Shown in pieces: positions 18,205 through 26,584 of a stretch of 64,000 nt of DNA. Made by a program: the position numbers and the translations under genes. Under the pieces are notes generated by a model. That model made no database searches. It saw only the letters and a list, made by a program, of their open reading frames with translations, and was not told the origin of the DNA. The number at the start of each line of letters is the position of its first letter. Position 1 is the first letter of the stretch. The stretch is from Microcosmobacter mediterraneus (GTDB taxonomy: Bacteria > Bacteroidota > Bacteroidia > Flavobacteriales > Flavobacteriaceae): contig NZ_JAVRIA010000002.1 in assembly GCF_031846265.1 (NCBI RefSeq), positions 496,001 to 560,000 of the forward strand, given 5' to 3'.

Positions 18205-18249
18205 GAAACCTAGCCTTGTTTCATTAACACAAAACATTAAATTAACATT
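18205..18249 (-). promoter_or_regulatory. Pho-box-like repeat plus candidate promoter of the lipoprotein/TonB operon
   Basis: On the minus strand AATGTTAATTTAATGTT (18249 to 18233) is identical over 17 bases to 13327-13343. It runs into TTTG (18233-18230), then 17 bp, then TAGGTTTC (18212-18205), one mismatch from TAnnTTTG. The arrangement repeat, TTTG, TAnnTTTG matches that before 13415. Confidence 0.45.
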
Positions 18250-18305
18250 GCACTTTAGTGCGTGTGTAGTTGTTTAGATATCAAAGTATTGTATTTTACT
18301 TTGAC

Positions 18306-19613
18306 TTATTTAAGCATCATCTTAAGATCTTCTAATTGCTCTGGCTTGCCAACGATAATCTTATTTTTATCTAAAATAAAATAACTTGGCGTTGCTTTTA
18401 CATTGTAGGCGTTAGCCATAGGGTTATCCCATTTTTGTAGACCGATAACATGTGTAAAATCGGGAAAATTTATAATTTCTTTTTGCCAGTTTGTAGGGTC
18501 ATCTTCTAAAGCAAAGGCAATAATTTTAGTATTGGGTTTATCTTTCATAAAAGCCATGAATTGCGGAAGTTCCTCAAGACAGTGACCACAAGTACTACTC
18601 CAAAAAACAAGTAAATACTGTTCGGAATCTTTGAGCTCATGAAGCGTTGAGGTGACTTTTTCTCCATTTACTGTAGTAGTTAATGAAAAATCGGCAGCCT
18701 TAACTCCTAAAGCACTACTTTTAAAGGAAGATAAACTCTCAACAAGTAACTGGTCATTGGCATTTTTTGCCAATTCTAATAAATGTGTATCGATCATATA
18801 CAAACCAAGTTCTTCGTTTTTAATGGTAACAAATCTTTGCCAAACTAAACTTAATAATGATGTTTTGATCGATAAATTATCTCCTATGGCTTCTGCTAAT
18901 TCGTCTACCAATAGTTTATAAGTTGTATTATCTGCATTTGGAGCAATACCAAACACATAACCCATAATACGATCTAATAAAAAATCAGAACTTTGTAATA
19001 ACGGACTTGAAAAATCAATATGCTTTAAGTAATAATTTTTAAGGTTTGAAGAATACGTTGAGATATCCTCAAGACCTTCAGGAATGTAAGATCTGTTTGC
19101 TTTGATAAATTCTGAGACTAATAAACCATTAGTAGATTCTTCGTAAGCATTTTGCGTATCTTTTAGCGTTTTAAAGATGTCGATGTAAGCTTTTTCATCT
19201 GCACTTTCTTTTTGGTAAAAGTTACTAATGGTAAGGTTCACCATTTCTATACTTTTTGTATAAGAGGTCCATAATTTATTCTCCTGAGATTCGGTAAACT
19301 CTAACCCTTTTTCTAAACTAAAATTAAAGATAATATTTTCTTTACCATTATAGATAAAATCAAAATTATTTTCTTCTGGTGGGATGGCATATACAATTTT
19401 ATAAATCCCAGTTGGATAGGTAGAATCTAGAGCAATAGAAAAGTTTCCATTGTCATCTAGTTTACCTTTATCTATATATACTGCTCCATCTGGTTCCGCT
19501 TTGTATAAAAAAGCATAGGTATACTCCTCTACTGGAGAAAATGTTCCACTAATGGTATGCTGAGAAAACCCGAGATAAGAGATTAGACTAAAAAGTAAAA
19601 CTATGTTTTTCAT
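18306..19613 (-). CDS. TlpA-like thiol-disulfide oxidoreductase with DUF4369-type N-terminus
   Basis: This 435-residue protein has a signal peptide (VLLFSLISYLGFSQ), a DUF4369-like N-terminal beta domain (about 20-115), a helical middle and a C-terminal thioredoxin fold (about 300-435). The redox motif is CGHC in WSSTCGHCLEELP (about 341), and a cis-proline is in KATPSYFILD. It should act in the periplasm on protein disulfides, as TlpA/ResA relatives do in cytochrome c maturation or stress repair. It lies 25 bp downstream of mfd on the same strand, so is probably co-transcribed with it. Confidence 0.9.
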   Translation of the reverse strand: MKNIVLLFSLISYLGFSQHTISGTFSPVEEYTYAFLYKAEPDGAVYIDKGKLDDNGNFSIALDSTYPTGIYKIVYAIPPEENNFDFIYNGKENIIFNFSLEKGLEFTESQENKLWTSYTKSIEMVNLTISNFYQKESADEKAYIDIFKTLKDTQNAYEESTNGLLVSEFIKANRSYIPEGLEDISTYSSNLKNYYLKHIDFSSPLLQSSDFLLDRIMGYVFGIAPNADNTTYKLLVDELAEAIGDNLSIKTSLLSLVWQRFVTIKNEELGLYMIDTHLLELAKNANDQLLVESLSSFKSSALGVKAADFSLTTTVNGEKVTSTLHELKDSEQYLLVFWSSTCGHCLEELPQFMAFMKDKPNTKIIAFALEDDPTNWQKEIINFPDFTHVIGLQKWDNPMANAYNVKATPSYFILDKNKIIVGKPEQLEDLKMMLK

Positions 19614-19638
19614 CTGTTTTTTTAATTAGTGGCAATTA

Positions 19639-22600
19639 TTACGCCAAAATTTGCTCTAAAGCCTTAAGCGCACTTTCAACGGAATTAATCCTTTCAAAAG
19701 TAAGTAATAATCGTAAGCCTTGGCGTGTTTGTTTTTCTTTCATTCTACATATTGCAGGATTCTGTTGTACAAATTGTATAACTCTACTAAAATTAATGCT
19801 TTGGTAAAATGAACTCTGTTGATCACTAATAAAATAACCAACCATTTTATGTTGTTTTAAAATAAGTTTCTCCAAGCCAAGTTTTGTCGCTATCCATTTT
19901 AAACGTACGCTATTTAAAAGATCTTCTACTTGTGGTGGGATTTCGCCAAATCTATCCAGTAAGTTTATTTCAAACTCTTTTAAAGCCTCCTCTGTTTTTA
20001 AAGCATTTAACTGCGTATATAAATTGAGACGTTCAGTAATATTGTTAACGTAATCGTCTGGGAAAAGAATTTCGAAATCTGAATCTATGGTAATATCTTT
20101 TACAAAGGTTTTATTGTTTTTATCATCATCTTTATACAAATCTTTAAACTCATTTTCTTTAAGTTCTTCTATGGCTTCGCTAAGAATTTTTTGGTAGGTA
20201 TCGAATCCTATTTCATTGATAAAGCCACTCTGCTCACCTCCTAGTAAATCACCTGCACCTCGTATTTCTAAATCTTTCATAGCTATATTAAAACCGCTTC
20301 CAAGTTCTGTAAACTGCTCTAAGGCAGTGATACGTTTTCTGGCATCATTGGTCATTGCAGAATACTCAGGTGTAATAAAATAACAGAAGGCCTTTTTATT
20401 GCTTCTTCCTACGCGTCCTCGCATTTGGTGTAGATCACTAAGACCAAAATTATTAGCGTTATTAATAAAAATGGTGTTAGCGTTAGGCACATCTAGACCG
20501 CTTTCTACAATAGTGGTACTCACTAAAACATCAAACTCCCCATTAATAAAGCTCAGCATTAATTGCTCTAGTTTTTTGCCATCTAATTGACCATGACCAA
20601 TGCCAATTTTTGCATCTGGCACTAAACGCTGAATCATGCCAGCAACTTCTTTTATATTTTCTATTCTATTATGAATAAAAAAGATCTGTCCTCCTCGTTG
20701 AATCTCATAACTCACAGCATCTCTTATAGTTTCTTCATTAAATCGAATAACATGACTTTCTATAGGATATCGATTGGGTGGAGGTGTAGTGATAACAGAT
20801 AAATCCCTGGCAGCCATAAGGCTAAACTGTAAGGTTCTTGGTATAGGTGTAGCTGTAAGCGTTAAAACATCTACATTTTCTTTAATAGTCTTTAATTTTT
20901 CTTTAACTGCAACACCGAACTTTTGCTCTTCGTCAACAATTAACAAGCCAAGGTCTTTAAATTTCACATTCTTATTAACGAGTTGATGTGTTCCTATAAT
21001 AATATCTACAGAACCCTTTTCTAAGCCTTCTAAAGTTTCGCGTTTTTGTTTTGCTGTACGAAATCTATTAAGGTAATCAACTGTTACTGGGAAATCTTTT
21101 AGACGATCTTTAAAAGTTCTTGAATGCTGATAAGCTAAAATGGTCGTTGGCACCAATATAGCTACCTGCTTACCATTATCTACAGCCTTAAAGGCTGCTC
21201 TAATAGCCACTTCGGTTTTCCCAAAACCTACATCGCCACACACCAAACGATCCATAGGTTGCTCACTCTCCATATCTGCTTTTATATCTGCTGTTGAGGT
21301 GATTTGATCTGGTGTATCTTCATATATAAAAGAGGCTTCTAACTCATGTTGCAAATAACTATCTGGCGCATATTGAAAGCCTTTTTTTAAACGACGTTTT
21401 GCATAAAGTTTAATGAGGTTAAAGGCAATTTCTTTAACTCTAGATTTGGTTTTTTGTTTTAGTGTTTTCCAAGCTTTACTGCCTAATTTATAGACTTTAG
21501 GAGGCTTTCCATCTTTGCCGTTAAACTTGGTGATTTTGTGTAAGGAATGAATGCTGAGATATAACACATCACGTTCTCCATACACCAATTTAATAGCTTC
21601 TTGCTTTTTACCTTCGACATCAATTTTTTGAAGTCCACCAAATTTGCCTATACCATGATCTATGTGAGTTACATAATCTCCAATTTCTAAATGGGTTAAT
21701 TCCTTTAAGGTGATAGCTTGCTTTTTTGCATAACCATTTTTTAAATGAAATTTATGGTAACGCTCAAAGATTTGATGATCTGTAAAACAAACAATTTTAT
21801 TGTCATCATCAATAAAGCCTTTATAAAGTGAAAGCACTATGGTTTTATAATGCACTTTTTGGTCGCTGATGTCACTCGAAGCGAAAATATCATGGAAGCG
21901 TTTAGCTTGTTGCTCACTGACACAAGCAATATAATTTTGGTAGCCTTTTTTGTGATAAGAATTTAAGGTTTCTCTTAATAAATTAAATTGCTTATTAAAA
22001 GCTGGTTGAGGTTTCGTGTTGAAGGTTATCCTAGACTCTGAGGCTCTCGAAATGTCATTGGTCGACAGATGCTTTTTTGGCGCTTCGAGAGCCTCAGCGC
22101 TCAGTAATTGAGACGTGCCAAACTCCACAACATTAAAATCTAACAATTGCCTTTTTAATAATTCTGAATTACAAAACAGTTCCTCTGGTGAAGCATGTTT
22201 TATATCTTCAGATAGAGTTAAAAATGTTTTTGAAGCTTTTTCAAATAATGTATCAACTCTAGAAAATAATAGCTCTGTATTTTTAGTAAATAGGATAGTT
22301 TTTTGTGCTATATATTTAAAAAAACTTTGTCTACTTTCTTCTAAAAATTTATTAGCAACATTAGGAATAATGTTGATTTTTTTAATCTTTTCTGTAGACA
22401 GTTGAGTTTCTACATCGAACGTTCTAATACTATCAATTTCATCTCCAAAAAATTCAATACGATAAGGCTCATCATGAGAAAACGAAAACACATCTACAAT
22501 ACCTCCTCGAACCGAAAATTCTCCAGGTTCTGTTACAAAATCTACACGCTTAAAATTATAATCAAACAATACCTCGTTAACAAAATCGATAGAGAGATTG

Positions 22601-23070
22601 TCGTTTAAAGAAATTTTAAGTGTATTACGCTCAAGTTCTTTTCGTGTTACTACTTTTTCAAAAAGTGCATCAGGATAGGTTACAATTATTGCAGGTTTTT
22701 TTCTAGAATTAATTCGGTTTAAAACTTCTGCTCGTAATAAAACATTTGCATTATCTGTTTCTTCAATTTGGTATGGCCTTCTATAGCTACCAGGATAAAA
22801 TAATACATTTTTAGCATCTAATAGTTGTTCTAAATCGTTGAGATAAAAAGCGGCTTCTTCTTTATCGTTTAGAATTATTAGAAAAGGTTTTTCTGCTGTT
22901 TTAAAACTTTGAGAAAGTACAATGGATAATGCCGAGCCAACAAGACCTTTTAAATGGAGTTTATTCTTGCCCTGAGCGTTGTCGAAGGGTTCAGAATTGC
23001 CAATAGCATTCTGCAGATTTTGCATTTGCAAAGCCTGAGCATACGTTTGCGATAAAAGTGTTTTGCTCAC
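19639..23070 (-). CDS. mfd: transcription-repair coupling factor
   Basis: This 1143-residue ATP-driven translocase removes RNA polymerase stalled at DNA lesions and recruits UvrA. It has UvrB-like N-terminal domains (about 45-330), a CarD-like RNAP-interaction domain (about 475-545, HLEIGDYVTHIDHGIGKF), a RecG-like helicase (Walker A GDVGFGKTEVA near 612, DEEQ near 710, QMRGRVGRS motif VI) and a C-terminal TRCF domain. Two stretches look inserted relative to the family: EPFDNAQGK at about 27-35 and a segment of about 30 residues at about 325-350. The DNA beneath them is a dispersed-repeat-like sequence and a 14-bp inverted repeat; both keep the frame. A good TATATTTG -7 box lies 20 bp upstream of the ATG. 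Confidence 0.97.
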   Translation of the reverse strand: MSKTLLSQTYAQALQMQNLQNAIGNSEPFDNAQGKNKLHLKGLVGSALSIVLSQSFKTAEKPFLIILNDKEEAAFYLNDLEQLLDAKNVLFYPGSYRRPYQIEETDNANVLLRAEVLNRINSRKKPAIIVTYPDALFEKVVTRKELERNTLKISLNDNLSIDFVNEVLFDYNFKRVDFVTEPGEFSVRGGIVDVFSFSHDEPYRIEFFGDEIDSIRTFDVETQLSTEKIKKINIIPNVANKFLEESRQSFFKYIAQKTILFTKNTELLFSRVDTLFEKASKTFLTLSEDIKHASPEELFCNSELLKRQLLDFNVVEFGTSQLLSAEALEAPKKHLSTNDISRASESRITFNTKPQPAFNKQFNLLRETLNSYHKKGYQNYIACVSEQQAKRFHDIFASSDISDQKVHYKTIVLSLYKGFIDDDNKIVCFTDHQIFERYHKFHLKNGYAKKQAITLKELTHLEIGDYVTHIDHGIGKFGGLQKIDVEGKKQEAIKLVYGERDVLYLSIHSLHKITKFNGKDGKPPKVYKLGSKAWKTLKQKTKSRVKEIAFNLIKLYAKRRLKKGFQYAPDSYLQHELEASFIYEDTPDQITSTADIKADMESEQPMDRLVCGDVGFGKTEVAIRAAFKAVDNGKQVAILVPTTILAYQHSRTFKDRLKDFPVTVDYLNRFRTAKQKRETLEGLEKGSVDIIIGTHQLVNKNVKFKDLGLLIVDEEQKFGVAVKEKLKTIKENVDVLTLTATPIPRTLQFSLMAARDLSVITTPPPNRYPIESHVIRFNEETIRDAVSYEIQRGGQIFFIHNRIENIKEVAGMIQRLVPDAKIGIGHGQLDGKKLEQLMLSFINGEFDVLVSTTIVESGLDVPNANTIFINNANNFGLSDLHQMRGRVGRSNKKAFCYFITPEYSAMTNDARKRITALEQFTELGSGFNIAMKDLEIRGAGDLLGGEQSGFINEIGFDTYQKILSEAIEELKENEFKDLYKDDDKNNKTFVKDITIDSDFEILFPDDYVNNITERLNLYTQLNALKTEEALKEFEINLLDRFGEIPPQVEDLLNSVRLKWIATKLGLEKLILKQHKMVGYFISDQQSSFYQSINFSRVIQFVQQNPAICRMKEKQTRQGLRLLLTFERINSVESALKALEQILA
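22038..22097. repeat. 14-bp perfect inverted repeat inserted in mfd
   Basis: CTGAGGCTCTCGAA (22038-22051) pairs with TTCGAGAGCCTCAG (22084-22097) around a 32-nt loop containing GTCGAC. It encodes a stretch (SAEALEAPKK...SRASESR) between the UvrB-like region and the conserved FNTKPQPAFNKQF segment, where I would not expect extra residues. The reading frame is preserved. Confidence 0.6.
22970..22989. repeat. dispersed CTTCGAC-GCTCAG-type repeat inside mfd
   Basis: The minus strand reads CCCTTCGACAACGCTCAGGG, which matches the CTTCGACnnnGCTCAG sequence found dispersed in many Bacteroidetes genomes. It is translated as PFDNAQGK near the Mfd N-terminus without breaking the frame. Confidence 0.6.
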
Positions 23071-23089
23071 GTATTTTATATTGAGAGTG

Positions 23090-23097
23090 CAAATATA
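23090..23097 (-). promoter_or_regulatory. -7 box of mfd (TATATTTG)
   Basis: Exact TAnnTTTG match on the minus strand, followed by GC, 20 bp before the mfd ATG. No clear TTG at the -33 distance. Divergent from the TerB promoter. Confidence 0.5.
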
Positions 23098-23117
23098 AAA
23101 TTTTGTATCCTAGAAAA

Positions 23118-23148
23118 TTGAAAAAACCCTTTATAAAAATTATCTTTG
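23118..23148 (+). promoter_or_regulatory. Bacteroidetes-type promoter of the TerB-like gene
   Basis: TTG (23118-23120), 20 bp, TATCTTTG (23141-23148), 25 bp before the ATG at 23174; a good fit to the Bacteroidetes consensus. Confidence 0.65.
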
Positions 23149-23173
23149 TAGCAGTTAAAATTAAAAACAAAAT

Positions 23174-23605
23174 ATGTCAATTTCAGATTTATTCGAAAGC
23201 GGATTTAAAAAGCGAAATGAGGATCATTTTGCGGCTATTGTTAGAGTAGCGATGAGTGATGGAGTTATTAATGATGCTGAAAAAGAATTCTTAGATCGTT
23301 TAGCTACACGCTTAGATATTACAGAAACAGATTACAAAGAAATATTAAAAGATTATAACAGCCATCCAATCAATGCACCACATTCTTACGATAAACGTTT
23401 AGAACGTTTATATGATTTAGCACGTATGGTTTGGGCAGATCATATAGAAGGAACTAACCAAGTAGGTTTATTAGAAAAGTTATGTATTGGTCTTGGATTT
23501 AATCAAGATAATGTAAAGTATATAGCAGATAAAGCTTTAACATTGGTACATTATGAAGTTGATTTGGATGAGTTTACAGATAAAATGAAAAGAATGAATC
23601 AATAA
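23174..23605 (+). CDS. TerB-like protein
   Basis: A 143-residue, all-helical cytoplasmic protein with the TerB signature in its first half: FAAIVRVAMSDGVINDAEKEFLDRLATRL, where the acidic metal-binding-like residues D and E follow the SDG turn. TerB family members are linked to tellurite resistance and to membrane-associated stress complexes, but isolated single-domain copies like this one have no established role. It is monocistronic: it has its own promoter and a terminator, is divergent from mfd and convergent with fbp. Confidence 0.85.
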   Translation: MSISDLFESGFKKRNEDHFAAIVRVAMSDGVINDAEKEFLDRLATRLDITETDYKEILKDYNSHPINAPHSYDKRLERLYDLARMVWADHIEGTNQVGLLEKLCIGLGFNQDNVKYIADKALTLVHYEVDLDEFTDKMKRMNQ

Positions 23606-23622
23606 TTGATTCTTTATAATAT

Positions 23623-23670
23623 AAAAAAACGATTGGTCACTGAGGTTATCTAAGTGCCAATCGTTTTTTT
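23623..23670. terminator. bidirectional terminator between TerB-like gene and fbp
   Basis: A-run and CGATTGG pair with CCAATCG and a T-run, with an inner GTCAC/GTG extension carrying a one-base bulge. It has T tracts in both directions, serving two convergent genes. Confidence 0.85.
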
Positions 23671-23677
23671 ATTTATT

Positions 23678-24685
23678 TCATTCAGCTTTTTGCATAAATT
23701 CTTCGGCTTTTTCCACCATATTTTTACTACCGCAAATAAATGGTACTCGTTGATGAAGCTCTGTAGGTTCTACATCCATAATTCTTACAAATCCATCACT
23801 TGCTTTTCCATTAGCTTGTTCCGCCAAAAAAGCCATAGGGTTACATTCATATAATAAACGAAGTTTACCATTGTTTGCTTTAGAACTTTTTGGGTACATA
23901 TAGATACCACCTTTTATCATATTTCTATGAAAATCCGATACCAAAGAACCAATATAACGGCTTGTGTAAGGTCTATCACCTTCTTCCTCTTGACAATATT
24001 TAATATAGTTTTTAATTCCTTGCGGAAAGTGAATATAATTACCTTCATTTACAGAATAAATTCGACCGTCTTCCGGGAATTGCATGTTTGGATGTGATAA
24101 GTAAAATGTACCAATTGCTGGGTTTAAAGTAAATCCGTTAACACCATCACCAGTTGTATAAACCAACATTGTTGACGTACCATAAACCACATAACCAGCA
24201 GCTACTTGTTTATTGCCTTTTTGAAGAAAATCTTCTATAGTTACAGGTGTACCAACAGGTGTAACACGTCTAAAAACCGAGAAAATAGTACCAACAGAAA
24301 CATTAACATCAATGTTAGAAGAACCATCTAAAGGGTCAATTAAAACCACATATTTGTTTTGATTGTTTTCATCTTGACTATTAATAGCTATAAAATCATC
24401 TTCCTCTTCACTAGCAATACCACAAACGATATTTCTTTTGGTCATCGTTTGTATAAATTTATCATTAGCATAAACATCCAACTTTTGCTGATCTTCACCT
24501 TGTATATTAGTATCACCTGCAGCACCAATAATATCTACTAACCCTGCTTTATTAACTTCGTGGTTAACTACTTTTGCAGCAAGCCTAATAGAGTTTATTA
24601 ATCGAGATAATTCTCCAGAAGTGTATTTAAAAGATGATTGGTTTTCAATGATAAATTCACCAAGCGTTTGATTTTTCTGAGACAT
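23678..24685 (-). CDS. fbp: class 1 fructose-1,6-bisphosphatase
   Basis: The ATG at 24685 (MSQKNQTLGEF) is used; the frame extends to a TTG at 24709 that falls within the likely promoter. The 335-residue cytoplasmic enzyme hydrolyses fructose-1,6-bisphosphate to fructose-6-phosphate in gluconeogenesis. Metal-site motifs are present: GIASEEEDDF, the signature VLIDPLDGSSNID (about 115-127) and the substrate-binding YMYPKSSKANNGKLRLLYECNP-type region (split here, around 250-270). Length matches the family. Confidence 0.97.
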   Translation of the reverse strand: MSQKNQTLGEFIIENQSSFKYTSGELSRLINSIRLAAKVVNHEVNKAGLVDIIGAAGDTNIQGEDQQKLDVYANDKFIQTMTKRNIVCGIASEEEDDFIAINSQDENNQNKYVVLIDPLDGSSNIDVNVSVGTIFSVFRRVTPVGTPVTIEDFLQKGNKQVAAGYVVYGTSTMLVYTTGDGVNGFTLNPAIGTFYLSHPNMQFPEDGRIYSVNEGNYIHFPQGIKNYIKYCQEEEGDRPYTSRYIGSLVSDFHRNMIKGGIYMYPKSSKANNGKLRLLYECNPMAFLAEQANGKASDGFVRIMDVEPTELHQRVPFICGSKNMVEKAEEFMQKAE

Positions 24686-24706
24686 AAATTTTAAATATAC
24701 GTGCCG

Positions 24707-24735
24707 CAAATATCGTATTTTTTATCAAACTACAA
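24707..24735 (-). promoter_or_regulatory. candidate promoter of fbp
   Basis: Minus strand: TTG (24735-24733), 18 bp, GATATTTG (24714-24707), one mismatch from TAnnTTTG, 21 bp before the ATG at 24685. Confidence 0.45.
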
Positions 24736-24800
24736 CGATTTCGTATTGATAATAAAATGTTATCTGTATGCATCTTATAACTATCTTTGAGGTTCAATTA

Positions 24801-25283
24801 ATGAGTACAATTATTCGCAAAGCGACCATAGAAGACATACCTCGAGTTCTTGATCTTATACAAGAACTAGCAGATTACGAAAAAGAGCCAAATGAAGTAG
24901 AACTTACGGTTAAAGATTTACAACAAGATGGTTTTGGAAGCCAACCAAAATTTAACTGTTTTGTTGCTGAGGTTAACTCAAAAATTGAAGGCATTGCTTT
25001 AGTATATCCAAGATATTCAACATGGAAAGGTGAGGCCTTGCATCTAGAAGATTTAATTGTTAGTGAGTCTAAAAGAGGATTAGGTATAGGTGGTTTACTT
25101 TTGGATGAAGTTGTTAAATTTGGTCACAGCAAAGGTGTAAAACGTATAAGCTGGGAAGTGTTAGATTGGAACGAACCTGCAATTTCGTTTTACGAGAAAA
25201 AAGGAGCTAAGGTACTTAGAGATTGGGATGTTGTGCAATTAAATGAGCAAGGTATAAAGCAATATATTACAAATATTAATTAA
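24801..25283 (+). CDS. GNAT family N-acetyltransferase
   Basis: The ATG at 24801 (MSTIIRKATIEDI) is chosen because GNAT proteins start with this strand; an ATG at 24768 would add eleven residues overlapping a TATCTTTG box at 24782-24789. The 160-residue cytoplasmic enzyme transfers an acetyl group from acetyl-CoA. The acetyl-CoA loop is RGLGIGGLLLDEV (about 88-100), preceded by LHLEDLIVSESKRG, and followed by the W-N-E-P-A-I-S-F-Y-E-K-G motif typical of spermidine/diamine acetyltransferase relatives. Substrate is uncertain. It is 29 bp upstream of the aspartokinase gene in the same direction. Confidence 0.88.
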   Translation: MSTIIRKATIEDIPRVLDLIQELADYEKEPNEVELTVKDLQQDGFGSQPKFNCFVAEVNSKIEGIALVYPRYSTWKGEALHLEDLIVSESKRGLGIGGLLLDEVVKFGHSKGVKRISWEVLDWNEPAISFYEKKGAKVLRDWDVVQLNEQGIKQYITNIN

Positions 25284-25312
25284 ACGATTTCTGCTTTACG
25301 CAAGAAGTAACT

Positions 25313-26563
25313 ATGCAAGTATTTAAGTTTGGTGGTGCATCAGTAAAGGATGCAGAAGGTGTAAAAAATTTAGCAAGAGTACTCAATGAGGTAGGTTACA
25401 ATAATACTTTGGTTATTGTATCTGCAATGGGTAAAACAACCAACGCCTTAGAGCATGTTATCGCTAATTATTTTAATAACAAGAAAGAGTTAAAAAGCTC
25501 TATCCAAGATATACTTAAGTATCACAATGAAATATTGTTGGATCTTTTTGAAAACGAAAGTCACCAAGTATTTAAAAAAATCAGAACCTTATTTCTAGAG
25601 CTTGAAAACTTTCTAGACAGGAATAAATCACCAGACTACAATTTTGTTTACGATCAAACAATATGTTTTGGCGAGTTAGTATCTACAACTGTAATAAGTG
25701 AATACCTTAATCATGTAGCGATAAAGAACTCTTGGATTGATGTTAGAGATTTTATAAAAACAGATGAGTATTATCGAAGAGCTAATGTTGATTGGAAACA
25801 AACGCAACAATTAATAGCTGATAATTTTAACACCAAAACATTACATATCACTCAAGGGTTTATTGGTAGTGATCCTAACAATTTTTCTACCACATTAGGA
25901 CGCGAAGGGAGCGATTATACAGCTGCGATTTTTGCCTATTGCTTAAATGCACAAAGCGTAACCATTTGGAAAGATGTAGATGGAGTACTCAATGCAGATC
26001 CTAGACATTTTGAACATACACAACTCATACATCAAATATCCTACAGAGAAGCTATAGAGCTTGCATTTTATGGAGCTTCAGTAATTCATCCCAAAACATT
26101 ACAACCCCTTCAAGGAAAAGAAATTCCGCTCTACGTAAAGTCTTTTCTTAACCCAAAAGGTAAAGGAACTTGTGTTAGTAAGGGTAAAACTATTGATCCT
26201 AAAACACCTTGTTTTATCGTTAAGAAAAATCAGGTTTTAATTTCATTATCATCCTTAGATTTCTCATACATTGTAGAGGAAAACATTAGTGAAATATTTA
26301 ATTTATTACATCATTATAAAATGAAAGTCGATGTTATTCAAAATTCTGCTATTAGTTTTTCAGTATGTATAGATAACCTTTACGATAACCTAGAGAAGCT
26401 TGTTCAGCATTTAAAAGCAAAATTTAAAGTAACAGTTCATCAAAATGTGAGTCTTTATACTATAAGACACTATAATCAAAAATCTATTGAAACTATAGAA
26501 ACTGGTAAAACCGTGTTGCTGAAACAATTAACCCAAGAAACTGTGCAGGTCGTTACCCAATAA
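25313..26563 (+). CDS. aspartate kinase
   Basis: This 416-residue enzyme phosphorylates aspartate at the start of the lysine, threonine and methionine pathways. The kinase domain opens with FKFGGASV (4-11), has the catalytic region TLGREGSDYTAAIFA (about 196-210) and KDVDGVLNADPR (about 224-235). A C-terminal ACT-type regulatory region (about 295-400) is shorter and more divergent than in E. coli LysC. It could be feedback-regulated, but the effector cannot be read from the sequence. It lies between the GNAT gene and the OlsF-like acyltransferase gene, 21 bp from the latter. Confidence 0.92.
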   Translation: MQVFKFGGASVKDAEGVKNLARVLNEVGYNNTLVIVSAMGKTTNALEHVIANYFNNKKELKSSIQDILKYHNEILLDLFENESHQVFKKIRTLFLELENFLDRNKSPDYNFVYDQTICFGELVSTTVISEYLNHVAIKNSWIDVRDFIKTDEYYRRANVDWKQTQQLIADNFNTKTLHITQGFIGSDPNNFSTTLGREGSDYTAAIFAYCLNAQSVTIWKDVDGVLNADPRHFEHTQLIHQISYREAIELAFYGASVIHPKTLQPLQGKEIPLYVKSFLNPKGKGTCVSKGKTIDPKTPCFIVKKNQVLISLSSLDFSYIVEENISEIFNLLHHYKMKVDVIQNSAISFSVCIDNLYDNLEKLVQHLKAKFKVTVHQNVSLYTIRHYNQKSIETIETGKTVLLKQLTQETVQVVTQ

Positions 26564-26584
26564 ACAATTTATTACATTTGTTAG

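Noticed and set aside
24782..24789. TATCTTTG before the GNAT gene as a promoter
   Set aside because: No TTG within 19-21 bp upstream, and only 11 bp to the chosen ATG. Used only as mild support for the later start.
26573..26580. TACATTTG matching the -7 box before the OlsF-like gene
   Set aside because: It lies only 4 bp before the ATG with no -33 element; the gene is more likely read through from the aspartokinase gene 21 bp upstream.
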